This document shows positions 1 to 9,114 of a stretch of DNA of 64,000 bases, piece after piece. The stretch's first letter is position 1, and each line of letters begins with the position of its first letter. Both the position numbers and the translations under genes were made by a program. Location: NCBI RefSeq assembly GCF_019968605.1, contig NZ_CP082966.1, positions 3,275,501 through 3,339,500 of the forward strand, given 5' to 3'. This DNA comes from Polaribacter litorisediminis. GTDB lineage: Bacteria; Bacteroidota; Bacteroidia; Flavobacteriales; Flavobacteriaceae. The notes beneath the pieces are model-generated. The model had not been told where the DNA came from and made no database searches. It worked only from the letters and a program-made list of their open reading frames with translations.

Positions 1-110
1 AACAATTGGCCTGTTTCGTCAACAATTGTACCTGTAATTTTAGTTTGTCCTAATACTGTAGCCGTTACAAAAAACAAAGCTGCAAATAATAAGTTTTTCA
101 AATTTTTCAT
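1..110 (-). CDS. N-terminus of an exported protein, possibly a TonB-dependent receptor (partial)
   Basis: Reading leftward from the ATG at 108-110, the frame stays open to the window edge. The first ~21 residues form a signal peptide (MKNLKN, then a hydrophobic stretch ending VLGQ), followed by TKITGTIVDETGQL. That is how the carboxypeptidase-regulatory-like N-terminal domain of Bacteroidota TonB-dependent receptors and related outer-membrane proteins usually begins (GxVxDexGxPL). Only about 36 residues are visible, so the receptor assignment is inference. Another secreted protein with the same beta-sandwich domain is possible. Confidence 0.5.
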   Translation of the reverse strand, partial: MKNLKNLLFAALFFVTATVLGQTKITGTIVDETGQL

Positions 111-328
111 TATTTAAATTAAGTTTTGAATGTTATGCAAAATTGGAGTTTTTGGTTCGTTGGTATGTTAAGTTAATGTTAAGTTTTAACAATAAATTAA
201 GAAATTTAAAATACAAAAAAAACACCTAAAAAACTCTTAATGAATTCTTTAGATGCAATTAAATTGTTTAAGAAATGATAAATTAAAAGTTAAAATTTTA
301 ATTTATTAAGTTTTTTTTACTCGTCAAA

Positions 329-1894
329 TTAAGCATTCAATAATTTTTTAGCAAGTTCCTTACCTAATTCAACCCCAAATTGATCGTAGCTATAAATATT
401 CCATAGAATACCTTGTGTAAAAATTTTATGCTCATATAAGGCGACTAACTTTCCTAAAGACCTAGGCGTCAACTTATCAAATAGAATGGCATTGCTAGGT
501 CTATTGCCTTCAAACACTTTAAAAGGTAATAATGTAGCTATTTTATCTTCATCACCAGAAAATTTTAATTCTAAATGAACCTCTTCTTTTGTTTTACCAA
601 AGGCCAAAGCTTCCATTTGACCGTAATAATTTGCCATTAACTTTTTGTGATGATCTTTTAAACCATATAAAGATTCTTTATAACCAATAAAATCACAAGG
701 AATTAATTTTGTGCCTTGATGTACCAATTGCATAAATGCATGTTGCATATTGGTCCCTGTACTTCCCCAAACAATTGTACCCGTTTGGTAGTCTATTGCC
801 TCTCCATTTCTATCAACACTTTTACCATTACTTTCCATAATTGCCTGTTGTAAATAATCTGGAAGTTTCTTTAAATATTGCGAATACGGCAATACTGCCT
901 CCGTTTCTGCTAAATAAAAGTTGTTATACCAAATACTTATTAAAGCTAGAATTACGGGAATATTTTTATCGAATGGTGTGTTTTTATAATGGATATCCAT
1001 TTCTTCTGCACCCTCTAATAAAGATTTATAATTATCAAAACCTACAGACAAACTGATTGATAAACCCACTGCAGACCATAATGAAAAACGACCTCCTACC
1101 CAATTCCACATCGGGAAAACATTCTTTTTATCAATTCCGAAATCGTCTACGGCTTTTAAGTTTGTAGAAACCGCAACAAAGTGTTTAGGAATATCAAAAA
1201 TGGTAGCCGATTTTAAGAACCAATTTTTAAGGGTTTCCGCATTTGTAATCGTTTCTTGTGTTGTAAATGTTTTAGATACAATGACAAACAAGGTGGTCTC
1301 CGGGTTCAATTTTTTCATCACTTCTGAAACATGATCCCCATCAATATTAGACACAAAATGTGTTGTTAATTGATTCTTATAAAATTGTAAAGATTCTACA
1401 ATCATATCGGGTCCTAGATCAGAACCTCCAATACCAATATTTACAATATCTGTAATAGACTTACCGGTATATCCTTTCCATTTTCCTGAAATTACTTTAT
1501 TGCTAAAGCTTTTTATTTTTCTTAATGCTGCCTGAATTTGTGGTTTTATATTTTTACCATCCACTAAAATAGGTTCATCTGAAGTACTTCTTAAGGCAGT
1601 ATGCAAAACCTCTCTTCCTTCTGTTACGTTTATAATTTCTCCAGAAAATTGTTTTTCAATGGCATCTTTTAAATCCACTTGGTTGGCTAAATCTACCAAT
1701 AAACCAAGTGTTTCTTTTGTAATTCTATTTTTAGAAAAATCTACAGATAAATCATCCAATACCAAAGAGAACTCTTCTTGCCTATTTTCTTCTTTATATA
1801 AATCTTTAATATTGATATTTTTAATATCACTAAAATGATTTGTTAATGCCTTCCAAGCATTGGTTGAGGTTGGGTTGATATTTTTCAAAGCCAT
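329..1894 (-). CDS. pgi: glucose-6-phosphate isomerase
   Basis: Cytoplasmic enzyme interconverting glucose-6-phosphate and fructose-6-phosphate in glycolysis and gluconeogenesis. The 521-residue length is near the family norm. Phosphosugar-binding motifs are visible: [10 protein letters not shown] near residue 155, VGGRFSLWS near 270, the catalytic-loop region [14 protein letters not shown] near 360, and [11 protein letters not shown] near 395. The C-terminal Lys-rich helix is present. The stop of the upstream M23 peptidase gene is 3 bases before this start region, so the two are probably co-transcribed. Confidence 0.97.
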   Translation of the reverse strand: MALKNINPTSTNAWKALTNHFSDIKNINIKDLYKEENRQEEFSLVLDDLSVDFSKNRITKETLGLLVDLANQVDLKDAIEKQFSGEIINVTEGREVLHTALRSTSDEPILVDGKNIKPQIQAALRKIKSFSNKVISGKWKGYTGKSITDIVNIGIGGSDLGPDMIVESLQFYKNQLTTHFVSNIDGDHVSEVMKKLNPETTLFVIVSKTFTTQETITNAETLKNWFLKSATIFDIPKHFVAVSTNLKAVDDFGIDKKNVFPMWNWVGGRFSLWSAVGLSISLSVGFDNYKSLLEGAEEMDIHYKNTPFDKNIPVILALISIWYNNFYLAETEAVLPYSQYLKKLPDYLQQAIMESNGKSVDRNGEAIDYQTGTIVWGSTGTNMQHAFMQLVHQGTKLIPCDFIGYKESLYGLKDHHKKLMANYYGQMEALAFGKTKEEVHLELKFSGDEDKIATLLPFKVFEGNRPSNAILFDKLTPRSLGKLVALYEHKIFTQGILWNIYSYDQFGVELGKELAKKLLNA

Positions 1895-1897
1895 AAT

Positions 1898-3169
1898 TTA
1901 ATTTTGTGCTATAATTTCTGTTACTTTTTCTGGTTTTTCTGCAGGAACTCGGTTATAATCTAATTGATATTTTAAAGGTTGTATAAAATCAAAAAACATA
2001 GGTTTTACATCTTTATTCATTGGTTTTGCTGCTGGTAATTTTTCTTTTAAAGGATCTACTTGCTTGCCATACTTCCAGAAACGATAGCAAACATGAGGAC
2101 CTCCTGTATTTCCGGTCATACCAACCCAACCTATAACATCACCTTGTTTTACATAATCTCCTTTTTTTACTTTACGCTTGCTCATATGCAGGTATTGTGT
2201 AGCATAAGTACCATTATGTTTAATTTTTACATAGTTGCCGTTTCCGCCTCTTCTAGCTGATTCTGAAACAGTACCGTTTGCAGTAGCAATAATAGGCGTA
2301 CCAATTCTAGCAGCAAAATCGGTACCTCTATGCGGTTTTACCCGGTTTCCGTAATAGGCAATTCTTCTTTTTAAGTTATATCTTGATGAGATTCGATATT
2401 GAAATTTAATAGGTGCTTTTAAAAATTGACTTCGCAACATTTTTGCATTCTCATCATAATATTCATGAATGTTTAAAATAGAATCCGCTAAAAAACGAAA
2501 AGCATATAAATCTTTACCTTTATGCCTAAAAACGGCAGATTTTACCTTGCCATATCCTGCAAAAGTAGAATCATCAATAAATTTTTCTTCATAAACAAAT
2601 TTAAAAGAATCCCCTTTTTGAAGTTTATAAAAATCTAACGTCCAAGCATAAATATCTGCAATTGTCCAAGTTAAATTTGTATTCAAACCTAAGCTATCCA
2701 TGGTGGCAGAGAGGCTAGAGGTAATAACACCTTCTATTTCTTTTTCTATAATTTTAATTGGTTTTTTATAGCGAATTGCGGTAATTGTAGAATCTTTAAA
2801 ATCGAGTATGGTAGCATTTATTTTATCATGCTTGTAAATAAAAATTTGAGCTATTTCGGTAGAATCTTTGCTTGCTAATATAGTATATGGTTTTCCAGCT
2901 CGCACTCTTCTCACATCAAAAGTATCTTTAACAACCGAAGCGATTTGATTTATTTTAGGATACATTACATGATGCCTGTCTAAAATTACACCAAAACTTT
3001 CTCCATTTTTTATGGTGTCTTGGATTACTCTATAATCATCAATTTTGTAACCAAACCTAATCTCTGGTACTTTTTTTGCAATAACAGGAGGTAATTTTGG
3101 TTTAGTTTCTTGCTTTTTACAGGAAGAAAGAGACAGAATAAAAGCGAATACTATTACTATTTTTCTCAA
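1898..3169 (-). CDS. M23-family peptidoglycan endopeptidase lipoprotein (LytM-like, variant zinc site)
   Basis: The start MRKIVIVFAF with lipobox LSSC indicates a lipoprotein anchored in the envelope. The long N-terminal half has no recognised motif. The C-terminal third is an M23/LytM domain that would cleave peptide cross-links in peptidoglycan: HRGTD supplies the HxxxD zinc ligands and YLHMS a further active-site His. The final motif reads GPHVCYRFW where typical M23 enzymes have GPHLHFE. The second His of HxH, a zinc ligand in LytM, is therefore Cys. I recall this variant from other Bacteroidota peptidases, so it is probably functional. The gene is head of a two-gene unit with pgi. Confidence 0.9.
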   Translation of the reverse strand: MRKIVIVFAFILSLSSCKKQETKPKLPPVIAKKVPEIRFGYKIDDYRVIQDTIKNGESFGVILDRHHVMYPKINQIASVVKDTFDVRRVRAGKPYTILASKDSTEIAQIFIYKHDKINATILDFKDSTITAIRYKKPIKIIEKEIEGVITSSLSATMDSLGLNTNLTWTIADIYAWTLDFYKLQKGDSFKFVYEEKFIDDSTFAGYGKVKSAVFRHKGKDLYAFRFLADSILNIHEYYDENAKMLRSQFLKAPIKFQYRISSRYNLKRRIAYYGNRVKPHRGTDFAARIGTPIIATANGTVSESARRGGNGNYVKIKHNGTYATQYLHMSKRKVKKGDYVKQGDVIGWVGMTGNTGGPHVCYRFWKYGKQVDPLKEKLPAAKPMNKDVKPMFFDFIQPLKYQLDYNRVPAEKPEKVTEIIAQN

Positions 3170-3195
3170 GAATTTATGGCTTTTGAATCAATTTT

Positions 3196-3203
3196 CAAAA
3201 ATA
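3196..3203 (-). promoter_or_regulatory. Bacteroidota -7 element upstream of M23-pgi
   Basis: On the minus strand this reads TATTTTTG, matching the TAnnTTTG -7 consensus. It lies about 27 bases before the M23 peptidase start. The -33 element is not clear. Confidence 0.45.
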
Positions 3204-3266
3204 CAAATAAAATTGAATTATATGATATCTAAGAAGATAAGTTCATGAAAGGTTTTATTAAAAAAA

Positions 3267-4037
3267 TTAAATTTTCTTAAAAGGATTTGCTAAACCTTCG
3301 TAAGATTCTAATTCTGCTCTTAAAGAACCTACAGATAGAGAAGCCATCATTTTAATAGGAATTTTATTCGCATCATCGGTAATCCAAATGGTAACACTTT
3401 CTTCTGCCTTAAAAACTCGTCCAGACTGGACTAAGGGTCTAAAAATTAAAGAATTTACTTTTCCGAATTTTGTTCTTAAAACTTCTCTTCCTAAAAACCT
3501 TAGTTTAAAAGGATATACTTGAGAATCCATAAATATATCAATCGCAATTTCATCTCCTTTCTCTAAATTCTTTACGTTTTGATTTCTTAAATAATAAAAA
3601 GAAGACATCATGTCTTGAATATCTAAAATTGAAATTGTGGTATCTTTTTGATGGATAAAATCTTGAACATATGCAATTTTAGCTGTATGATTAAAAGAAG
3701 TTATTCTATGCTTTTTATATCCGCCTTCATTAATTTTTCTTTTAAACAAGTATGGCTTAACACTGTCTTTATCAAAGTAAGATTCATAAACATCATCTAC
3801 TGCAAAAAACCACTTAATCATCCCAGATGTCCAACCTGAACCTTTTGTATGAAAAACTTTTTTACCATTAAAATCCTCTTCTTTTATCTCTAAAACAGCA
3901 GTACCAGCTCTTAAAAAACCACTATAGCTCATTTTATATCGCAATGATTCACCACTTTTAAAAGCAATTTCTTTTTTTTGACTAAAAGTCGTTGTTAAAA
4001 AAAATAAGGTAAAAATGAATAGGATTTGTGTTTTCAT
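3267..4037 (-). CDS. DUF3108 domain protein, exported
   Basis: About 256 residues. It has an N-terminal signal peptide (MKTQILFIFTLFFLTTTFS) and a DUF3108 body that opens with the characteristic GESLRYKMSYSGFLRAGTAVLEI. DUF3108 proteins are periplasmic or outer-membrane-associated and of unknown function. I chose the internal ATG at 4037 over the one at 4046 because a TAnnTTTG promoter match (4044-4051) overlaps the upstream codon and the signal peptide starts cleanly at MKTQ. Confidence 0.85.
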   Translation of the reverse strand: MKTQILFIFTLFFLTTTFSQKKEIAFKSGESLRYKMSYSGFLRAGTAVLEIKEEDFNGKKVFHTKGSGWTSGMIKWFFAVDDVYESYFDKDSVKPYLFKRKINEGGYKKHRITSFNHTAKIAYVQDFIHQKDTTISILDIQDMMSSFYYLRNQNVKNLEKGDEIAIDIFMDSQVYPFKLRFLGREVLRTKFGKVNSLIFRPLVQSGRVFKAEESVTIWITDDANKIPIKMMASLSVGSLRAELESYEGLANPFKKI

Positions 4038-4043
4038 AGAAAT

Positions 4044-4051
4044 CAAACTTA
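4044..4051 (-). promoter_or_regulatory. -7 promoter element for the DUF3108 gene
   Basis: The minus strand reads TAAGTTTG, fitting TAnnTTTG. Its position implies a very short leader and helps place the start codon at 4037. Confidence 0.4.
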
Positions 4052-4171
4052 TAAAAAAGTAATGACAATTACCGTTCCAAAATGAAAAAAATTAATTATA
4101 ATGAATTTATCTAGTACTATTTAACGATTCATTTAGATTTTATAATCATTATATTTAAAGAGCTCTTTTCC

Positions 4172-5089
4172 TTAAAAGGTTCCCCAATTTTCTAATTCAC
4201 TTGCACTCCATAAATAAGGATAAAATATTCTTCTTTGATACTTTGGATGCATATATGTACGCCAACTACTGCCACCGGTAGCTTCTAAATCCTTCTCCTT
4301 TCCCCCTAAATACTTACCCGCAGCATTATAATGAGCCATTACCCATTTTACGTTTACCGTATAATCATAATGACGCATTGCCTTGATTAAATCTTTATTT
4401 TCTTGCACTTCTTTAGGAAGTTGTTTAAATTTTAAGGACAAATTAATGTCATTATAATCTTCCATAAAATCGATAAAATCTCCCATATATTTTTTCTCAA
4501 AGAGATTTAATAAGGTTGATTTTTGCCCGGTAGTATAGTTTTTACCTGCTGCTTGCCAATACAAATGATTATATGCATTTTTAAAAGAAGAGTTTCTATC
4601 TATGGTTTTTCTAAAACGAGCATCAATTAGATTAATGAGCTCTGTAGATGCAAACTCAATTTTACGGTATTGCGCACTTTGAAATCCACTTGCTGGTGTT
4701 AGCGTATTTCTGAATTTTAAATATTGTTCTTTCTCCATGCCCTCTGCCATTACATTAAATGAGCTGCATAACATATCAAAATATCTGCTAATTCTGCCTA
4801 AATGCATCGTAAATTTATCCGCAGAAACTTCTGTGGATTTCGCAACTTGATTTATTTCCCATAAAATCATTTTAAACAATAGCTCATTTACCTGATGATA
4901 CATGATAAAAACCATTTCATCTGGCAATGTTGTTCTAGGAATTTGCAACCCTAAAAGTGCATCTGTCTGAATATAATCCCAATAGGTAATTGGTGTACTC
5001 CATAACAAACCCTCTAACATAGCATCCACAGGAACACCTAGTTTGTCATATTTTTCTTCTATTTCTTTTAAGATTTCTTCTCTTTCCAT
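4172..5089 (-). CDS. kynA: tryptophan 2,3-dioxygenase
   Basis: Heme enzyme opening the indole ring of L-tryptophan to N-formylkynurenine, the first step of the kynurenine route. It has 305 residues. The distal-His helix FIMYHQVNELLFKMILWEI is near residue 80. The axial-His region MAHYNAAGKYLGGK is near 255, and ATGGSSW takes the place of the classical GTGGSSG substrate loop. The C-terminal RRIFYPYLW is typical of Bacteroidota enzymes. It stands beside hppD and hmgA, which fits an aromatic amino-acid degradation locus. Confidence 0.95.
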   Translation of the reverse strand: MEREEILKEIEEKYDKLGVPVDAMLEGLLWSTPITYWDYIQTDALLGLQIPRTTLPDEMVFIMYHQVNELLFKMILWEINQVAKSTEVSADKFTMHLGRISRYFDMLCSSFNVMAEGMEKEQYLKFRNTLTPASGFQSAQYRKIEFASTELINLIDARFRKTIDRNSSFKNAYNHLYWQAAGKNYTTGQKSTLLNLFEKKYMGDFIDFMEDYNDINLSLKFKQLPKEVQENKDLIKAMRHYDYTVNVKWVMAHYNAAGKYLGGKEKDLEATGGSSWRTYMHPKYQRRIFYPYLWSASELENWGTF

Positions 5090-5117
5090 TTTTTTGGTTG
5101 AATAATAGTATGAATAA

Positions 5118-5267
5118 CTAACTTAATTTTACAAAATGTATAATTGTTGATGTAATAATTAAAACAAAACATAGAATTAGTATGAAGTAAATAAACAATC
5201 TAAGAATAGGGTTTCCTTTTGTTAGCTTATCAACTAAAGGAATCAATGGTTTTAATTGATTTTTCAT
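5118..5267 (-). CDS. 49-residue single-pass membrane protein
   Basis: A small ORF starting MKNQLKPLIPLV has one strong transmembrane segment (LRLFIYFILILCFVLIITSTI) and a short tail. An upstream in-frame start at 5333 would put the N-terminus inside a MITE-like repeat (5282-5443), so I prefer 5267. It lies 28 bases upstream of kynA on the same strand and may be co-transcribed. Function is unknown. Confidence 0.5.
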   Translation of the reverse strand: MKNQLKPLIPLVDKLTKGNPILRLFIYFILILCFVLIITSTIIHFVKLS

Positions 5268-5281
5268 TGTTTTTACTTTTA

Positions 5282-5443
5282 ATATCAATTTACATTTCAA
5301 ATGCCGTATAAAATTAGTTTCTTTTTCACCCATTTGTCGTCATAAAATAGAACCGTAGCTATTGCTATGCTTAAATTTTATTCCTAAACTGGATAAAAAA
5401 TAATTCAAATTTTTAATACGCTATTTAAAACACAAATTGGTAT
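5282..5443. mobile_element. MITE-like element A, 162 bp, terminal inverted repeats
   Basis: The ends are imperfect inverted repeats: ATATCAATTT on the left, and AAATTGGTAT on the right, which reads ATACCAATTT on the other strand. A 50-base segment (5286-5335) occurs identically at 45282-45331 inside a shorter element with the same termini. There is no ORF of its own, which suggests a non-autonomous element of which the 71-bp copy is an internally deleted form. No convincing target duplication was found. Confidence 0.6.
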
Positions 5444-5478
5444 AATCATTACAAATATATAATAGTTTTTAATCAATA

Positions 5479-5511
5479 AGACCTCACAGGTTTTAAAAAC
5501 CTGTGAGGTCT
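5479..5511. repeat. 33-bp palindrome, REP-like, copy 1
   Basis: Two arms around a short A/T centre (AGACCTCACAGG on the left, CCTGTGAGGTCT on the right) form a near-perfect hairpin. A copy differing at about one base lies at 6736-6768, so hppD is bracketed by the pair. It could serve as a transcription barrier after hppD, but its recurrence marks it as an interspersed repeat. Confidence 0.7.
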
Positions 5512-5556
5512 ACGATTATTTATTGTGCAAACTGCTAATGTAAAACTGCCTATTTT

Positions 5557-6717
5557 TTAAAGTGTTCCTCTTTTTGCTTGCTCTCTTTCAATAGACTCAA
5601 ACAACGCTTTAAAATTTCCTGCACCAAAACCTCTTGCCCCCATTCTTTGAATCACTTCAAAAAATAAGGTGGGTCTATCTTCTACGGGCTTTGTGAAAAT
5701 TTGTAACAAATACCCTTCTTCATCGGCATCAATCATAATGCCTAAACCTTTTAGTTTTTCTATATCTTCTTTTAATTCATGGCTATGCTCTTCTAATCTC
5801 CCGGGAACTGATCTGTAATATTCATCGGGAGGTGTCGATAAAAATTCTATTCCGTTTGCTTTTAATTGTGATACTGTTTTGATAATATCGTCTGTAGCAA
5901 CTGCAATGTGTTGCACTCCAGCTCCTTCATAAAAATCTAAATATTCTTCTATTTGAGAACGTTTCTTTCCTTCTGCGGGTTCGTTTATTGGAAATTTGAT
6001 TCGCCCGTTTCCGTTAGACATAACTTTACTCATCAAAGCAGAATATTCTGTATGAATCTGCTTGTCATCAAAAGATAAAAAGTTCACAAAGCCCATAACA
6101 TCTTCATAGAATTTTACCCATGAATTCATTTGGTTCCAACCTACATTACCCACCATGTGATCTATATATTTTAAACCTGAAGTTGGCGGATTATAATCTG
6201 ATTCCCATTTTTTAAAGCCTGGCAAAAAAGTTCCCTTATAATTTTTACGTTCTACAAACATATGCACAGTTTCTCCGTAGGTATAGATTCCGGCTCTTAC
6301 AACTTCGCCGTTTTCATCGGATTCTACTGTCGGTTCCATGTAAGATTTTGCACCCCGCTTTATCGTTTCTGCATAGGCTAATCGTGCATCTTCCACCCAA
6401 AGTGCTATGACTTTAACACCATCGCCATGTTTTACAATATGATCATTTATGGGCGATTTACTCGTTAATGGCGTTGTTAAAATAATTTTTATTTTGTCTT
6501 GTGTTAACACATAACTTACGCTGTCTTTCGAACCTGTTTCTAATCCGCGATATGCGTGCGATTGAAAACCAAATGCAGTTTTATAAAAATGGGCAGACTG
6601 TTTTGCATTGCCCACATAAAATTCTACATAATCCGTCCCTAACAATGGAAGGAAATCTTGTGCTCCTTCGAATATTTTTTCGAGTCCGTAATTGACTGAT
6701 TTTATTTCTTTTGACAT
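5557..6717 (-). CDS. hppD: 4-hydroxyphenylpyruvate dioxygenase
   Basis: Non-heme Fe(II) enzyme converting 4-hydroxyphenylpyruvate to homogentisate in tyrosine catabolism. It has 386 residues from MSKEIKSVN. The two-domain vicinal-oxygen-chelate fold shows the expected iron ligands: YIDHMVG (His), GVQHIAV (His) and FFEVIQR (Glu). An upstream in-frame ATG at 6744 would add nine residues encoded partly by the REP-like palindrome at 6736-6768, so I chose 6717. The product feeds HmgA, encoded immediately upstream on the same strand. Confidence 0.96.
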   Translation of the reverse strand: MSKEIKSVNYGLEKIFEGAQDFLPLLGTDYVEFYVGNAKQSAHFYKTAFGFQSHAYRGLETGSKDSVSYVLTQDKIKIILTTPLTSKSPINDHIVKHGDGVKVIALWVEDARLAYAETIKRGAKSYMEPTVESDENGEVVRAGIYTYGETVHMFVERKNYKGTFLPGFKKWESDYNPPTSGLKYIDHMVGNVGWNQMNSWVKFYEDVMGFVNFLSFDDKQIHTEYSALMSKVMSNGNGRIKFPINEPAEGKKRSQIEEYLDFYEGAGVQHIAVATDDIIKTVSQLKANGIEFLSTPPDEYYRSVPGRLEEHSHELKEDIEKLKGLGIMIDADEEGYLLQIFTKPVEDRPTLFFEVIQRMGARGFGAGNFKALFESIEREQAKRGTL

Positions 6718-6735
6718 CTTTTTTGATAATTTTGT

Positions 6736-6768
6736 AGACCTCACAGGTGTTAAAAACCTGTGAGGTCT
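6736..6768. repeat. 33-bp palindrome, REP-like, copy 2
   Basis: Same hairpin as at 5479-5511 with one base different near the centre. It sits 18 bases upstream of the hppD start codon, within what would be the mRNA leader. Confidence 0.7.
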
Positions 6769-6933
6769 TTGTTGTTTATAAATTAGCTATTGACTTATTG
6801 AAAGCAATTAGATTACAAACAAGTTTAGCCCTGATTGCAGCGGCATCCTTTTTGTTTTTCACAAAAAGATATAGCGGAAAGCAGGAAATAGCTTCTAATA
6901 ATTTTAATTTTTAATGAACTTTTTAATGTTTTA

Positions 6934-6953
6934 GATTCCTGTCTGCACAGGAA
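6934..6953. repeat. short palindrome in the hppD-hmgA gap
   Basis: ATTCCTGT and ACAGGAAT flank a 4-base loop. The context (a T-rich lead-in and a GACAG tail) resembles the common flavobacterial repeat of the type ATTCC...GGAAT-GACA. The 294-base gap between hmgA and hppD holds no gene I can support. Confidence 0.45.
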
Positions 6954-7011
6954 TGACAGTATCATTTTTACCACAAACTTTACGCATAAGCGTTTCTTGC
7001 GTTTGGGAATA

Positions 7012-8178
7012 TTAAGATGGGCTTTCCAACCAAGATTTATAATATTCCTCATCCGCAATTTTCATGGCTTCTTCGGTAACTTGCAGTGGTTTAAAGGTGT
7101 CTACCATCACTGCCAGTTCTTCGGTTTTTGTTTTGCCAATACTGCGTTCTGTTGCTCCGGGATGCGGCCCATGAGCAATTCCTGCCGGATGCAAAGAAAT
7201 ATGTCCTTGATCGATATCGTTTCTACTCATAAAATCGCCATCTACATAATACAAAACTTCATCAGAATCGATGTTGCTATGATTGTATGGCGCAGGAATT
7301 GAGTCTGGATGATAATCATACAAACGGGGTACAAAACTACAGATTACAAATGTATTGGTTTCGAAAGTTTGATGCACTGGTGGCGGTTGATGAATTCTTC
7401 CTGTAATGGGTTCAAAATCATGAATTGAAAGTGCGTAGGGGAAATTATATCCATCGTAACCCACCACATCAAAAGGATGCGAAGCATAGGTCATTTCTAT
7501 AATGTCACCTTGCTTTTTTACTTTGATTAAAAAATCGCCCAACTCATCATGAGTTTCTAGTTCGTGAGGTCTTCTTAAATCTCGTTCACAAAAAGGCGAA
7601 TGTTCTAACAACTGTCCGAACCAATTCCGGTAGCGTTTTGGAGTATACACAGGCGAATAAGATTCAACGATAAAAAGTCTGTTGTTTTCGTCATCGAAAT
7701 CTAGCTTGTAAATAATACCACGTGGAATTACTAAATAGTCTCCGTATTTAAAATCGATATTACCAAGATGTGTTCTTAATTTTCCAGATCCTTTATGAAT
7801 AAAAATAACTTCATCGGCATCTGTGTTTTTGTAAAAATAGGTTTTCGTTGATTTTTTTGGGGCTGCTAAAATAATATTGCAATCCGAATTGGTTAAAACA
7901 ACTTTTCTGCTTTCTAAATAATCATTTTCTGGCGGAACTTGAAATCCAATAAATTTATACGATTGAATGTTGTTTGCTTTTGCAATTTTTGGTTTTACAG
8001 AATATTGTTTTCCGATATGCTTGACCATTGTAGGTCTGTGTTCGTGGTAGGAATTGGTAGACATTCCGTCGAAACCAATAGTACCAAACAATTGCTCGGC
8101 ATATAAGGTTCCGTCTTTTTTGCGGAATTGCGTGTGTCTTTTGGGTGGAATTTTCCCTAATTTATGATAGAAAGGCAT
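7012..8178 (-). CDS. hmgA: homogentisate 1,2-dioxygenase
   Basis: Fe(II) enzyme cleaving homogentisate to maleylacetoacetate, the step after HppD. It has 388 residues in a cupin-type fold. The N-terminus MPFYHKLGKIPPKRHTQFR and the segment DGMSTNSYHEHRPT are typical. The iron-site region reads HPAGIAHGPHPGATE near residue 330, with a further acidic residue from SDEVLYYVDGDF. Genes for the later steps (maleylacetoacetate isomerase, fumarylacetoacetase) are not in this window. Confidence 0.96.
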   Translation of the reverse strand: MPFYHKLGKIPPKRHTQFRKKDGTLYAEQLFGTIGFDGMSTNSYHEHRPTMVKHIGKQYSVKPKIAKANNIQSYKFIGFQVPPENDYLESRKVVLTNSDCNIILAAPKKSTKTYFYKNTDADEVIFIHKGSGKLRTHLGNIDFKYGDYLVIPRGIIYKLDFDDENNRLFIVESYSPVYTPKRYRNWFGQLLEHSPFCERDLRRPHELETHDELGDFLIKVKKQGDIIEMTYASHPFDVVGYDGYNFPYALSIHDFEPITGRIHQPPPVHQTFETNTFVICSFVPRLYDYHPDSIPAPYNHSNIDSDEVLYYVDGDFMSRNDIDQGHISLHPAGIAHGPHPGATERSIGKTKTEELAVMVDTFKPLQVTEEAMKIADEEYYKSWLESPS

Positions 8179-8494
8179 TTTCTAATGTATTAAATGATTA
8201 ATAAATTGAATGATTAAAACCTGAGCGTCTTTAATACTTAAGAGTTTAGAATTTTATTATGAGCATCTTAAGACACTAAAATAAAGCTCAGTATAAACAG
8301 AGGAATTATTGTAAGCAATCTCATTCAGGATTACGCTTCATTAAAAACTTTAAGTGTGCTAGTAAATCTAAATACATCTCAATCGATTTAGTGAATTGAA
8401 CAAAGATAAGAAAAAGAGAAGTAGATATTTAAAAAGAAACAAAAAACCCGAAACTTTTAAGTTTCGGGTTTTATAAATTTATCATCTTAAAGCC
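8179..8494. other. intergenic region hmgA-ferritin
   Basis: This 316-base gap has no supported gene. It holds the ferritin terminator (8444-8473) and, at 8401-8408, a minus-strand TATCTTTG match to the Bacteroidota -7 element that could drive hmgA with a leader of about 220 bases. Confidence 0.5.
8444..8473. terminator. intrinsic terminator downstream of ferritin
   Basis: AACCCGAAAC and GTTTCGGGTT form a 10-bp stem over a short loop, flanked by A-rich and T-rich runs, so it can act in both directions. It lies about 20 bases past the ferritin stop. Confidence 0.85.
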
Positions 8495-9001
8495 TTATTC
8501 CGTTGGCAAACGTTCATCAATCATTTTTAATGGCATATCTCCCATTAAATCAAAAACGTCTAGAATACTTCTTACGGCATCTTCTTCTTCTACTTGCTCA
8601 GTTACAAACCATTGTAAAAAAACTTCGGAAGCAAAATCATCTACACTTCTTGCTTTTTTAAAGCATTTATAAATAGATTGCGTAACTTGAATTTCTTGAT
8701 CTAAAGATTTCTCATAGATTTCTCTTAACCCTCCAAATTCATTATTTACCTCTGTAACTGCAGGAGACAAAGATGCGCCACCCGCGTCATTTACAAATTC
8801 AAAAATTTTCATTGCATGACCTCTTTCTTCTTCTGCTTGCTTATAAAAAAAAGCTTTACTATTTAAAAGTTCACGCTGATCGCACCAAGATGCCATTGCC
8901 AAATAGGAAGCAGATGCATGCATTTCTAATGCTATTTGTTCGTTTAAAACATCCATTACCTCCGGATGAATCGTCATTTGTCTTCTTATTGCTGTTTTCA
9001 T
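8495..9001 (-). CDS. non-heme ferritin
   Basis: Iron-storage protein of 168 residues forming a 24-mer shell. Four-helix-bundle ferroxidase residues are visible: EQIALEMHASASYLAMASW (Glu and Tyr of helix A), FYKQAEEERGHAMKIFEF (ExxH of helix B), a Glu near DQEIQVTQSIY, and the EVFLQWFVTEQVEEE helix. No heme-binding Met characteristic of bacterioferritin is evident. It has its own promoter and terminator, so it is likely monocistronic. Confidence 0.95.
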   Translation of the reverse strand: MKTAIRRQMTIHPEVMDVLNEQIALEMHASASYLAMASWCDQRELLNSKAFFYKQAEEERGHAMKIFEFVNDAGGASLSPAVTEVNNEFGGLREIYEKSLDQEIQVTQSIYKCFKKARSVDDFASEVFLQWFVTEQVEEEDAVRSILDVFDLMGDMPLKMIDERLPTE

Positions 9002-9018
9002 TTCTCTATATTTTACCT

Positions 9019-9026
9019 CAAAGATA
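9019..9026 (-). promoter_or_regulatory. -7 promoter element for ferritin
   Basis: The minus strand reads TATCTTTG, a match to TAnnTTTG, 18 bases before the ATG. Confidence 0.55.
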
Positions 9027-9114
9027 CGGTTAAAATGGGCAGATTACAGGACTGTAAAAAATTTAAAAACATTCTAAATAAAGCTATTTTGTATTAGGTT
9101 TGTATTAGGAAACA

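Noticed and set aside
5268..5333. N-terminal extension of the 49-residue membrane protein
   Set aside because: The added codons come from MITE-like element A, so the internal ATG at 5267 is preferred.
6825..7058. 77-codon minus ORF between hmgA and hppD
   Set aside because: It overlaps the end of hmgA and its tail (ISFCEKQKGCRCNQG) looks like a dispersed repeat rather than a conserved protein.
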